Below are positions 9,455-18,500 of a stretch of 64,000 bases of DNA, piece after piece. The DNA lies in assembly GCF_003841485.1 (NCBI RefSeq), contig NZ_REFY01000003.1, positions 558,001-622,000 of the forward strand, in the 5' to 3' direction. Below the pieces are notes generated by a model, which saw only the letters and a list, made by a program, of their open reading frames with translations, was not told the DNA's origin and searched no databases. Made by a program: the position numbers and the translations under genes. Position 1 is the first letter of the stretch, and the number at the start of each line of letters is the position of its first letter. The DNA is from Natrarchaeobius halalkaliphilus. GTDB taxonomy: Archaea > Halobacteriota > Halobacteria > Halobacteriales > Natrialbaceae.

Positions 9455-10339
9455 ATGAGTACACAACAAGAACAACCACGCGAACCCGAATCGCAAGAGG
9501 CACCGAAAGACCCGGAGATGAAGGGGTCCAAGTCGCCACAGCAAGAGCGACTCCGGAAGAAAGAAGCGGGACTGGCCGACGAGCGATCGGAAGCCGAAGC
9601 CGAAGCGACGGGCGAGACGGTCCACATCAAAGTGTTCCGTTACGATCCCGAGGTCGAAGCCAAACAGGAACCGCGCTTCGACGACTTCCACGTCCCCTTC
9701 GAGAAGGGGATGACCGTCCTCGACGCGGTCATGTACGCCCGCGACGAGTTCGACTCCTCGCTGACGTTCCGACACTCCTGTCGACAGGCGGTCTGTGGCT
9801 CCGACGCGTTCTTCGTCAACGGCACCCAGAAACTCGGCTGCAAAACGCAGATTTCCGATCTGGAACAGCCGGTTCGTATCGAACCGCTCCCCCACCAGGA
9901 GGTCGTCAAGGACCTGGTCGTCGACATGGATCACTTCTACGACCAGATGCACGCCGTCGAGCCCTACTTCCAGCAGGAAGACCTTCCCGAGGGCGAACTC
10001 GAAGAGCAGCGCCAGTCGCGTGAAAACCGCGAGAAAGTCAAGATGTCCACGCGATGTATCTGGTGTGGTGCGTGTATGTCCTCGTGTAACATCGCGGCGG
10101 GTGACAACGAGTATCTCGGCCCGGCGGCGATCAACAAAGCCTACCGCTTTGCGATGGACGAACGCGAGGACGAGGAGATCAAAGAGCACCGACTCCGCAT
10201 TCTCGAGCAGGAACACGGCGTCTGGCGGTGCCAGACTCAGTTCTCCTGTACGGAAGTGTGTCCGAAAGACATCCCGCTGACCGAGCACATTCAGGAGCTC
10301 AAGCGGGAGGCCGTGAAGAAAAACCTGAAGTTCTGGTAA
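9455..10339 (+). CDS. sdhB: Succinate dehydrogenase iron-sulfur subunit
   Basis: The 294-residue subunit carries the three Fe-S clusters that wire the flavin to the quinone site. The plant-type [2Fe-2S] ligands are in CRQAVCGSDAF and the cysteine of QKLGCKT; the C-terminal ferredoxin-like part has CIWCGACMSSC and CTEVCPKDIP, which supply the [4Fe-4S] and [3Fe-4S] ligands. The first 50 residues are a charged Q/E/K-rich extension absent from bacterial SdhB. It sits one base after sdhD and one base before sdhA. Confidence 0.95.
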   Translation: MSTQQEQPREPESQEAPKDPEMKGSKSPQQERLRKKEAGLADERSEAEAEATGETVHIKVFRYDPEVEAKQEPRFDDFHVPFEKGMTVLDAVMYARDEFDSSLTFRHSCRQAVCGSDAFFVNGTQKLGCKTQISDLEQPVRIEPLPHQEVVKDLVVDMDHFYDQMHAVEPYFQQEDLPEGELEEQRQSRENREKVKMSTRCIWCGACMSSCNIAAGDNEYLGPAAINKAYRFAMDEREDEEIKEHRLRILEQEHGVWRCQTQFSCTEVCPKDIPLTEHIQELKREAVKKNLKFW

Positions 10340-10340
10340 T

Positions 10341-12176
10341 ATGTACGAACACGACGTTATCGTGGTCGGCGCGGGCGGTGCCGGCCTCCGAGCCGCGATC
10401 GCAGCGAACGAGGCGGGAGCCGACACGGCGATCGTCTCGAAACTTCACCCGGTCCGCAGTCACACCGGCGCAGCGGAGGGCGGAATCAACGCCGCACTCA
10501 GAGAGGGGGACGACTGGGAACTCCACGCCTACGACACGATGAAAGGGTCGGACTACCTGGGCGACGCGCCGGCCGTCGAGACCCTCGCACAGAACGCACC
10601 AGACGAGACGGTCAACTTAGAACACTGGGGAATGCCGTTCTCTCGCGAGGACGACGGCCGCGTCTCCCAGCGCCCGTTCGGCGGTCTCTCGTTCCCGCGG
10701 ACGACGTACGCCGGCGCGGAAACCGGCCACCACCTGTTACACGTGATGTACGAACAGGTCGTCAAACGCGGCATCCAGGTCTACGACGAGTGGTACGTGA
10801 TGAACCTCGCGACGACCGACGAGGAGGATCCGAACGACCGCCAGTGTGAGGGTATCGTCGCCTACGATGTCCAGTCCGGAAACGTGGAGGGCTTCAAGGC
10901 CAACCGGGGTGTCATCCTCGCGACCGGCGGTCCCGGACAGGCGTTCGACCACACCACCAACGCCGTCTCCTGTACCGGCGACGGCCACGCGATGGCTTAC
11001 CGTGCCGGTGCGCCGCTCGAGGACATGGAGTTCATCCAGTTCCATCCGACCTCGCTACCGTCGACGGGCGTCCTCATTTCGGAGGGCGTCCGCGGCGAGG
11101 GTGGAATCCTCTACAACGAGGGCGGCGAGCGGTTCATGTTCGAGTACGGCTACGCGAACAACGACGGCGAACTCGCGAGCCGCGACGTCGTCGCCCGAGC
11201 CGAACTCACCGAGGTCGGAGAGGGCCGCGGCGTCAACGACGAGTACGTCCACCTCGACATGCGCCACCTCGGTGAGGAGCGCATCACCGACCGCCTCGAG
11301 AACATCCTCCATCTCGCGGAGGACTTCGAGGGCGTCGACGGCCTCGTCGAACCGATGCCGGTCAAACCCGGCCAGCACTACGCGATGGGCGGCATCGACG
11401 TCGACGAACACGGCCAGACCTGTATCGACGGACTCTACGCCGCCGGCGAGTGTGCGTGTGTCTCCGTCCACGGAGCCAACCGCCTCGGCGGAAACGCGCT
11501 GCCCGAACTGATCGTCTTCGGCAAGCGCGCCGGTCGCCACGCCGCGGGCGAGGACCTCGGGGAGCCGGAGATCCGGACCGGATACGGTGACGACGTCGAG
11601 GACGAAACCGACACCGAACTGCCGGTCCAGCCCGGGTCGGCCGGCCTGGGGACGGGCGACGACGTCGCCGCAGACGGCGGCGTTACCGCCGAGGTCGACG
11701 TCCTCGAGCACGCCGTCGAACGCGAGCGCGAGCGCGTCGAACACCTGATGAACAAAGACACCGGCGTCCAGCACGCCGAGATCCGCTCGAAGCTCCAGAG
11801 CGCGATGACCGACTACGTCAACGTCTTCCGGACCGGCGACGGCATCAAGAACGCGCTGAAGATCATCCGCGAGTGCCGCAAGGAGTACCAGGACGTCTAC
11901 GTCGACGATCCGTCGAGGACGTTCAACACGGACCTCCAGCAGACCTACGAGACGCGAAACCTGATCGACGTCGCGGAGACGATCGCGCTGGGCGCGCTCG
12001 TCCGCAACGAGTTCCGCGGAGCCCACTGGCGACAGGAGAACCAGATCCGCGACGACGAGAACTGGCTCAAGCACACGCTCGTCTCCTGGGACGACGGCGA
12101 ACCCGCAATCTTCTATCGACCAGTCATCCTCGAGGGCGGAGACAAGACCTACGAGCCGAAAGAACGCAGCTACTGA
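10341..12176 (+). CDS. sdhA: Succinate dehydrogenase flavoprotein subunit
   Basis: This catalytic subunit oxidises succinate to fumarate with a covalently bound FAD. The 611-residue protein begins with the dinucleotide-binding loop VVGAGGAGLRAAIAANEAG. RSHTGAAEGG contains the histidine that links FAD in this family, and FHPTSLPSTGVLISEGVRGE holds the conserved active-site segment. HGANRLGGNALPELIVFG is the second FAD-contact motif. The C-terminal helical domain (about 460-611) is complete. Succinate oxidation ties this operon to the TCA cycle and to the acetate activation genes later in the window. Confidence 0.96.
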   Translation: MYEHDVIVVGAGGAGLRAAIAANEAGADTAIVSKLHPVRSHTGAAEGGINAALREGDDWELHAYDTMKGSDYLGDAPAVETLAQNAPDETVNLEHWGMPFSREDDGRVSQRPFGGLSFPRTTYAGAETGHHLLHVMYEQVVKRGIQVYDEWYVMNLATTDEEDPNDRQCEGIVAYDVQSGNVEGFKANRGVILATGGPGQAFDHTTNAVSCTGDGHAMAYRAGAPLEDMEFIQFHPTSLPSTGVLISEGVRGEGGILYNEGGERFMFEYGYANNDGELASRDVVARAELTEVGEGRGVNDEYVHLDMRHLGEERITDRLENILHLAEDFEGVDGLVEPMPVKPGQHYAMGGIDVDEHGQTCIDGLYAAGECACVSVHGANRLGGNALPELIVFGKRAGRHAAGEDLGEPEIRTGYGDDVEDETDTELPVQPGSAGLGTGDDVAADGGVTAEVDVLEHAVERERERVEHLMNKDTGVQHAEIRSKLQSAMTDYVNVFRTGDGIKNALKIIRECRKEYQDVYVDDPSRTFNTDLQQTYETRNLIDVAETIALGALVRNEFRGAHWRQENQIRDDENWLKHTLVSWDDGEPAIFYRPVILEGGDKTYEPKERSY

Positions 12177-12198
12177 GACGGGCTCCCGTCAGTATTTT
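12177..12198 (+). terminator. Hairpin plus T-run terminator after sdhA
   Basis: Directly after the sdhA stop, GACGGG and CCCGTC form a perfect six-pair stem with a CT loop (12177-12190), followed by AGTATTTT. This is the expected place for sdh operon termination. In archaea a T-run alone can suffice, so the hairpin may be incidental. Confidence 0.55.
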
Positions 12199-12253
12199 CG
12201 GTCTTATCGTGATCGTCGGGCGGCTATCCGGTACTGACTTACAGCAGACCGTA

Positions 12254-12448
12254 TCAGGCACCGAGCGCCTCGAGGAGGTCGACGCCCACGTCGAAGTGAT
12301 CGATCAGCCTGTACCCGACGTAGATTCCGACGATGCCCATCAAGCCGGGTAGTTCCGGCGGAGCGGGAATCGGGATGTTCAGGAACCGAAACAATGCGCC
12401 GGTGAGCAAGCCGGTCAACAGCGCCAGAACGGTGATCTGCGTCGTCAT
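12254..12448 (-). CDS. XapX domain small membrane protein
   Basis: The 64-residue protein has two hydrophobic segments, TVLALLTGLLTGALFRFL and LPGLMGIVGIYVGYRLI, joined by the turn NIPIPAPPELPG. The P-x-P-A-P-P-x-L-x-G-x-x-G-I-x-G pattern is the XapX signature, a family of short bacterial and archaeal membrane proteins without known function. The gene is convergent with sdhA and stands alone. Confidence 0.8.
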   Translation of the reverse strand: MTTQITVLALLTGLLTGALFRFLNIPIPAPPELPGLMGIVGIYVGYRLIDHFDVGVDLLEALGA

Positions 12449-12701
12449 CGTATGTACCGACGGACGCCAGTCGTTGAAGCGTTTTCGACGGCACCAACAG
12501 GGGAACGCGACCGTATCAGCCCGCGACCGCTGGCGGTTCGTTCGCGAGGTGATTTCCGGTACGACGATCGTACAATCACCGATTCAGACGGAAACGACCG
12601 TCAAAAGGTGTTTCGCTCGGATTCGGGACGAACAGCTCGAGTTCGAGTCCCCGCATTCGGCCGGATCGAAGCAGGGATATCGACGATCGTTGTAACACAA
12701 C

Positions 12702-12709
12702 TTTATTAT
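12702..12709 (+). promoter_or_regulatory. TATA box for the small winged-helix gene
   Basis: TTTATTAT is centred 27 nt before the ATG at 12733, so the transcript is probably leaderless. The upstream 250 bases hold no gene. Confidence 0.6.
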
Positions 12710-12732
12710 CGTCGAAACCCAGGGATTCGAGT

Positions 12733-12957
12733 ATGAACTCGAGCGTGGCCGCGGAAATCGAGATCTCGATTCCGCAGGAGATCAGTTCCGCGCAGGCGAA
12801 ACTGGTCTACTATTATCTGGCGACGAACGGCGGCGGAACGGTCGACGATCTTCACGACGAACTCGATATCAGCAAGGGAACCGCACTCTCGATCACCGGA
12901 ACGCTTCGTGACCAGGGACACGTAGAGCGGATTGACGGCCGGTACGAGCTCGTCTGA
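12733..12957 (+). CDS. Small winged helix-turn-helix protein
   Basis: The 74-residue protein is a single DNA-binding domain. SSAQAKLVYYYLATNGGGTVDDL and LDISKGTALSITGTLRDQGHVERIDGRYEL match the helix, recognition helix and beta-wing of MarR/TrmB-like domains found in haloarchaeal regulators. There is no effector domain, so it may act with a partner or as a simple repressor. It stands alone with a leaderless promoter. The target genes are not known. Confidence 0.75.
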   Translation: MNSSVAAEIEISIPQEISSAQAKLVYYYLATNGGGTVDDLHDELDISKGTALSITGTLRDQGHVERIDGRYELV

Positions 12958-12986
12958 TCGGTCGACCGGAGACGGCGAGCGAACGA

Positions 12987-13802
12987 CTACAGCTCGATTC
13001 GTTCGACCAGCTGTTCGTGCGTTTCGTTCGTGTTGACCGCCACGATTCGGATACTGTCCTCGAGTCCCGAGCCCCGGAGTTTCGCCTTCAACAGGTTATC
13101 GACCTGATACACGCCGGCGGCGTTCGTCATCGCGATTTCGACGAGCACCGGACTCGTTTCGCCTTCGTGTAACGAGACGCGCTTGATCGCCTGACTCGAA
13201 AGCGTGTTGATTCCCCGACCGCCGTGTTCGTAGGGAATACGCGATCGGCCGCTTTCCATGTCGAGCGCGTCGGAGACGCGGATAACGCCTGCTTCAGTCG
13301 TCAGCGGCGTTTCTGCCGTGTGATGACAGAGGATCGCGTGCAACACTTCGCCCTTCACTCGAACGGTATCTGCAACGTCGTAGAACTCCGCGAGCACCCG
13401 GTCGAGGACGTTGGCTGCCAGCGGGATCGAGTAGTAGACGTGCTCGTCCCGGTGGACGACGTGGCCGATGTCGTGTAGCGTCGCCGCGAGGGCGATGATG
13501 ACCGACTCGTCTTCTTCCTCCAGTCCCTGCTGGCGAGCGCCGTTGAAATCCACGTCGCTCGCTTTGAGCAGATCGTACAGACACAGGGCGCGATTGCGGA
13601 CGATCTCGATGTGTTTTTGCCCGTGATCGTTGTACTGCATCCGATCGACCGCGTTGACGTTCTGTGCCTCGAGATAGGTCTGGATCTCCTCGTCGTCGTC
13701 GACGTACTCGAGGATCGCGTTCAGTTTTTCGTCCGGGAAGTTGTGATCGGCCCCGGGGGAGTAAACACGGTAGGACTCCGTTTCTGCGTCGGGATCGCTC
13801 AT
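12987..13802 (-). CDS. HD domain metal-dependent phosphohydrolase
   Basis: The 271-residue protein has the metal ligands of the HD superfamily: His in NDHGQKHIEIVRNRA, the HD pair in LAATLHDIGHVVHRDEH, and a later histidine/aspartate in RVSDALDMESGRSR. Such proteins hydrolyse phosphate esters of nucleotides or cyclic nucleotides. The ligand set is complete, so activity is likely, but the substrate is unknown. It is convergent with the winged-helix gene (29-base gap) and followed on the same strand, in the upstream direction, by the peroxiredoxin gene. Confidence 0.82.
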   Translation of the reverse strand: MSDPDAETESYRVYSPGADHNFPDEKLNAILEYVDDDEEIQTYLEAQNVNAVDRMQYNDHGQKHIEIVRNRALCLYDLLKASDVDFNGARQQGLEEEDESVIIALAATLHDIGHVVHRDEHVYYSIPLAANVLDRVLAEFYDVADTVRVKGEVLHAILCHHTAETPLTTEAGVIRVSDALDMESGRSRIPYEHGGRGINTLSSQAIKRVSLHEGETSPVLVEIAMTNAAGVYQVDNLLKAKLRGSGLEDSIRIVAVNTNETHEQLVERIEL

Positions 13803-13860
13803 ACGTCCCCGTCGGCAGCCGGCTAAAAAAGCTCTCCGACGAGAACTCGATCGGACGGAT

Positions 13861-14340
13861 TCAGGCTGCCTCTTCGACCGCCGCTTCGACTTCGGCGTAC
13901 TCGGGTTCGATGCCGGGATCGTCGCTCACCCACGAGTAGACGATCTCGCCGTCGGCGTCGACGACGAACACCGACCGCTTTGCGACGCCGTACACTCCGA
14001 GATCGTCGAAGTCCATCTCGATTCCGTACTCTCCGATAACCTCGCCGTTGAAATCGCTCAGCAGGCCGAACTCGAGGTCGTTTTGCTCGCGGAACTCGTT
14101 GAGCGAGAACGGCGAGTCACGGCTGATACCGTAGACGGAGGCGTCGACGGCCTCGAACGCCGAGAGTCGTCCCTGAAACGTACACATCTCGTCCGTACAG
14201 ACGCCCGTGAACGCGCCGGGAAAGAACGCGAGAACGACCGGCGCTTCCTCCTCGAGCGCCGCCGAGAGGGTGAACGAATCGACGTCGCCGTTTGCAAGCG
14301 GTACCGTGAAATCGGGTGCAGTGTCGCCAGTTTCTGGCAT
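13861..14340 (-). CDS. Peroxiredoxin (AhpC/TSA, BCP-like)
   Basis: The 159-residue thioredoxin-fold protein reduces peroxides through the peroxidatic cysteine in FFPGAFTGVCTDEMC; a second cysteine five residues later could act as a close resolving residue. The FPGAFT-x-x-C motif and ISRDSPFSLNEF are typical of haloarchaeal peroxiredoxins. The ATG at 14340 starts with the family N-terminus MPETGDTAPDF and has a GGAG Shine-Dalgarno site seven bases upstream; an upstream in-frame ATG would add 23 unrelated residues. Confidence 0.88.
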   Translation of the reverse strand: MPETGDTAPDFTVPLANGDVDSFTLSAALEEEAPVVLAFFPGAFTGVCTDEMCTFQGRLSAFEAVDASVYGISRDSPFSLNEFREQNDLEFGLLSDFNGEVIGEYGIEMDFDDLGVYGVAKRSVFVVDADGEIVYSWVSDDPGIEPEYAEVEAAVEEAA

Positions 14341-14411
14341 CGGTTGCTCCTTACATTCTGGACGGAAAGACAGTTTCGTTCGCGGAACGGAGTCGACCGG
14401 GACTGGCACGT

Positions 14412-14440
14412 CGAGTTCGGAATGACTTCGAGTTCGGAAT
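14412..14440. repeat. Two direct 12-bp repeats 17 bp apart upstream of the peroxiredoxin gene
   Basis: CGAGTTCGGAAT occurs at 14412-14423 and again at 14429-14440; in both cases it is preceded by T. The pair lies 72-100 bp upstream of the peroxiredoxin start on the same side as its promoter, so it may be a tandem operator. The spacing is less than two helical turns. Confidence 0.5.
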
Positions 14441-14748
14441 AAGGTCGTTCACGCGAAATTCGACGCGCCGAGATTTCACGATCGTACCACCAGCGTTTTG
14501 ACGGCGTAAGCGGCGTTTCACTGCACCGCGAACGCGTTATTGCACACGTGGCCCCTCCACGAAACGGACGTGTTCCGAACGCCGATCTCAGTCCGAATCG
14601 GACACAACGCAGCGAACACTGAACGCGGCTCGAGACGTGAGCCACGGCGGTCGGTGGAGCTGGCCACTCACCGACCGCACTCGAGTGGGGATGTATTGAC
14701 GTTCGACGAGCGCTATCGCCTCTCGCTTACCTGTTCGGTCCAAAAAGG

Positions 14749-14756
14749 TTATAATT
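14749..14756 (+). promoter_or_regulatory. TATA box of tatA
   Basis: TTATAATT lies 26-33 nt before the ATG at 14782, preceded by the purine-rich CAAAAAGG that fits a B-recognition element. The transcript should be leaderless. Confidence 0.7.
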
Positions 14757-14781
14757 GCCAGCCGGTAAGCCACGCATAGAG

Positions 14782-15099
14782 ATGGTAGCCGAAATCGCAC
14801 CGCTGTTCATCCCTGGAGCACCCGGGGGTCCGGAACTACTGATCATCCTTTTCATCGCCATTTTGCTCTTCGGGGCAAACAAGATCCCGAAGCTGGCTCG
14901 ATCGACCGGGGAGGCTATGGGCGAATTCCAGAAGGGACGTGAAAAGGTCGAAACTGAACTCGAGGATATGCGTGACGGAGACTTCGAGGAACTCGACGAG
15001 GACGAGGACACCGAGTTCGTCGACACGGAGCCGGTCACGACCGAGGAAGCCGAGACCGATGCTGAAATCGAGACCGATACTGAAACCGAAACGAACTGA
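14782..15099 (+). CDS. tatA: Sec-independent (twin-arginine) translocase subunit TatA
   Basis: TatA forms the channel-like oligomer of the Tat pathway, which exports folded proteins and carries most secreted proteins in haloarchaea. The 105-residue protein has one hydrophobic helix, GGPELLIILFIAILLFGANK, the hinge IPKLARSTGEAMGEFQKG, an amphipathic helix, and then a very acidic D/E/T-rich tail. The F-G-x-x-K-x-P-x-L-x-R pattern identifies the family. The ATG at 14782 is set by the leaderless promoter; an earlier in-frame ATG would add nine residues. Confidence 0.92.
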   Translation: MVAEIAPLFIPGAPGGPELLIILFIAILLFGANKIPKLARSTGEAMGEFQKGREKVETELEDMRDGDFEELDEDEDTEFVDTEPVTTEEAETDAEIETDTETETN

Positions 15100-15111
15100 G
15101 CCGTTTTCCTG

Positions 15112-15184
15112 GGGCGTGTGGCCTAGCGGAGAGGGCAGAAGGTTCCTAACCTTCTGATCGCGGGTTCGAATCCCGCCACGCCCG
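15112..15184 (+). tRNA. tRNA-Arg (anticodon CCT)
   Basis: A complete cloverleaf can be drawn. The acceptor stem GGGCGTG pairs with CACGCCC, with discriminator G at 15184. The anticodon arm is GAAGG-TTCCTAA-CCTTC, giving anticodon CCT for the AGG codon. The T arm is GCGGG-TTCGAAT-CCCGC. The variable region is short and there is no intron. The gene starts 12 bases after tatA on the same strand, so it may be co-transcribed with it. Confidence 0.96.
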
Positions 15185-15531
15185 TGCAGCGAGCCACACA
15201 GCGGCGAGCGAACCGGCATGGCGAGATTCGTGAACCCTGCCAGTCGCAGCGCGAACGTAGCGAGTGATCGTTCGGCGGGAATCGATCCACAGACGACGCA
15301 GGTCGAGTGCCTCGGGAGCGTGACCACAAGGCTGTTCACCGAAAACTCACGTTGAAATATCGGTGGTAGCGCCGATCATTATTTTGTTTCTGAAAATACG
15401 GAGCCCGATACGGGTTTGGTCCGTGGCTATTTATGGAAAAACAATGGCTTTTTCGCTGGTAATACGTCTCACTGCTGGGATTATCAGGGGTGATAATGTG
15501 CACATGAATTTTTTGAGGGGTGACCGATTGA
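15185..15531. other. Regulatory region between tRNA-Arg and the pilus operon
   Basis: No gene is visible in these 347 bases. The right half becomes clearly A+T-rich from about 15360. It contains a TATA-like CTATTTATGG (15428-15437), the 18-bp palindrome at 15480-15497 and a Shine-Dalgarno-like GAGGGGTGA at 15515-15523. The promoter could lie at CTATTTATGG, with the palindrome in the leader, or just after the palindrome in the T-rich stretch 15506-15515. Confidence 0.5.
15480..15497. promoter_or_regulatory. 18-bp palindrome upstream of pilB (putative operator)
   Basis: The sequence is ATTATCA-GGGG-TGATAAT, a perfect seven-base inverted repeat with a four-base spacer. The same arms, with a different spacer, occur at 33193-33210 upstream of cheY. 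A dimeric regulator site is the simplest reading. Both copies are preceded and followed by G. Confidence 0.7.
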
Positions 15532-18500
15532 ATGGTACCAATGGCTATTGACGACGCCGATCGGTCGGATGCCGGGGATTTTGCCGAGGGCACGGCATCC
15601 GACGACGTATCGGAAGGGCAATCGGGACCCACCGACGGAACCGATTCCCGTTCTGTCGCTCGAGTTGGCGAGTACACCTGGGCAGCGTTCATGCGGGAGT
15701 ATGGACACGGAGAAGAAGTGTCTACACTCTACCCGTACGAACCGGGATCGAACGCGCCGGGCGAACAGCTCGGCCTCGACACCGACGAAGACGAGTCGTG
15801 GGTACCATCGGGCGAAGACTGGGACGACGTCGAGTTCGACCCGGAGGCGTATCTCGGCTTTCCTCCCGACTTACTTTCCGATCGAATCCTTCCGGTCGCC
15901 GGGGACAACGCCGAGTTCGTAGAGCAAACGTTCCTCGAGTACGTCGATCCGGAGACGACGCCGGTCGTCAAGGACGTCTGGTCCTGGGAGCACTACAAGT
16001 GGGAGTACTACTACGACGAGAACGGTGATCGACCACGGGACGAAGCGGGTGAGATCGTTCCACACGACGAACACGCGGCGCTCGGGTTCGATCCGGGCGC
16101 CATCGAGGACGAACTCTCACGCGGAGACGACATCGCGATGGCCCTCGAGGAGATCGTCGACGAGCGAACCGTAAACGTCCAAGAAGACGTAGACGAAGAC
16201 GAGTTCTTTTCGACCGTCGACGGAGCCACGACCGTCACTAATCGCTACGACCTCGAGAAGGCGGTCCCGTTCGAGAAAAAAACGCACTTTCGGGAGATCG
16301 AACGGTACTGGGTGAACAAACCCTACGCCTGCGTCGTTATCTTCCACTCGGAAAAGGAAAACGAGAAGAAATACTACGTCATCGAACCGTACCTCAACGA
16401 GATCGAAAGCGATCTTCAGGAGTTCCTCTCCGGAAAGCTCAGACGAGCGATCAAGTACTCCGAGGACGGGATCAAAGAGAAAGCAAGCGAGGACGGAAGA
16501 CGATCCGTCATCGAAGCGGAAACGAGACGCCTGTTGAAACGGTACGATCTCTTCGAGAAGACGGCCGGGAGCACGAAGGCCGGACTCCTCGAGTCGGTTC
16601 GGACGATTCTCGCTGACGACGACGGCGAAGAATCGGAGGAACCAGCCGAACTCGACGGGATCGAGGTTCGACCGGAGCCGATTATTCTGGCCGAAGATCC
16701 GGATACGCTGAACGAATACCAGGTCGAAAAGCTCCTCTACCAGCTCAAACGAAATTTTATCGGCTACGAGCGGATCGACGGCATCAAACACGACATCAAC
16801 GTCGAGGACGTCTCGTGTGATGGATACAACTCGCCCGTATTCGTCTATCACTCGGAGTACGAACAGATCATCAGTAACATCTATCACGGCGAAGACGAAC
16901 TCGACGACTTCGTCGTAAAGCTGGCACAGCGATCCGGAAAGGGGATCAGCAAACGCCTCCCGCAGGTCGACGCGACGCTACCGGACGGCTCACGCGCACA
17001 GTTGACCCTCGGAAAGGAGGTGTCCGACCACGGGACGAACTACACCATCCGACAGTTCAAGGACGTGCCGTTCACTCCGATCGACCTCATCAACTGGAAC
17101 ACCTTCTCGCTCGACGAGATGGCGTTTCTCTGGCTGGCGATCGAAAACCACAAGAGCCTGATCTTCGCGGGCGGGACCGCGTCCGGAAAGACGACCTCGC
17201 TGAATGCGGTGTCGCTGTTTATTCCGAGCAACGCAAAGATCGTCTCCATCGAGGACACGCGCGAGGTCGAACTTCCACAGCGAAACTGGATCGCGAGCGT
17301 CACTCGCCCGTCGTTCAACGACGACGCGGCGGGCGACGTCGACGAGTTCGATCTGCTCGAGGCCGCACTTCGACAACGTCCGGACTACATCGTGATGGGT
17401 GAGATCCGGGGCGAAGAGGGTCGGACGCTGTTTCAGGTCATGTCGACAGGTCACACGACGTACACCACGTTCCACGCGGACTCCGTCGACGAGGTTCTCA
17501 AGCGGTTTACGACCGATCCGATCAACGTCTCGAAGACGATGTTCACCGCGCTGGATCTGGTCTCGATTCAGACCCAGACGCGGGTTCACGGCTCGAAGGT
17601 CCGCCGAAACAAGTCCCTCACCGAGATCAATCACTACGAGGCGGAACACGACGAGATCAACGTCCAGGACGTCTACCAGTGGCAAGCAGAAACCGACGAG
17701 TTCCTCAAGATGGGTGATTCGAACACCCTGGGAGAGATCCAGTTCGACCGCGGCTGGAGCAGAGAGAAACTCGAAGAGGAGCTGTTCAAACGCGAAGTCA
17801 TCCTCGCCTACCTCATCAAAAACGGGTTGAACACCTACGCCGAGGTCGCAGCGACCGTCCAGGCGTTTATCAACGATCCCGACACGATACTCACCCTCAT
17901 CGCGAACGGACAACTCGAGGAGAGTCTCACGGATCTTCGGGAGATGGAAAGCGTTCTGATCGACGTCGACAAGGAAAAAGAAGAACTCGTCCCACGTCCC
18001 TCCTCGACGACCGAAACGTACAACCTCTCGATGGATTTGCTCGAGCGGGCCGAGGAATCGCTGTTCGAGGAGTACCGTGGGCAGGTTCCGGGCGGCCTCG
18101 CGAGCGCACTCGGAGATATCACGGACGATGGACCGACCGAGGTCGAACCGGAGGACGAGTTCGACTTTTCTGGCGGTCTCGACGACGAATGGGGGTTCGA
18201 CGACGCGACATCGTTCGAGTCCGGGGCCGACACCGGTGGCGACGATCCGTCGTGGGCGGACAACGACGCCGGTTTCGCGACGACCGCCTCGAGCGCAGAC
18301 GGTCAGCTCGAGCCGGCGGACGCCAGCGTGAGAGAATCGGCTGCCGACCCGGACGAGACGAGCCGAACGGAGGCTGCGGGTATCGAAGACGAGCCGGCTG
18401 ACGACGACGAACAGCTGGATGGTCTGTTCGACGATATGGACGCCACGCTAGATACGATCGAGCGGGACGAATCCGACCAGCGGACCGCGTCCAGTGGGCC

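Larger units (their letters stand above)
14341..14781. other. Divergent intergenic region between peroxiredoxin and tatA
   Basis: These 441 bases hold no gene that I can support. They contain a direct repeat at 14412-14440 on the peroxiredoxin side and the tatA TATA box at 14749-14756. The middle part (14450-14740) is ordinary G+C-rich sequence without a recognisable RNA structure. Confidence 0.5.
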
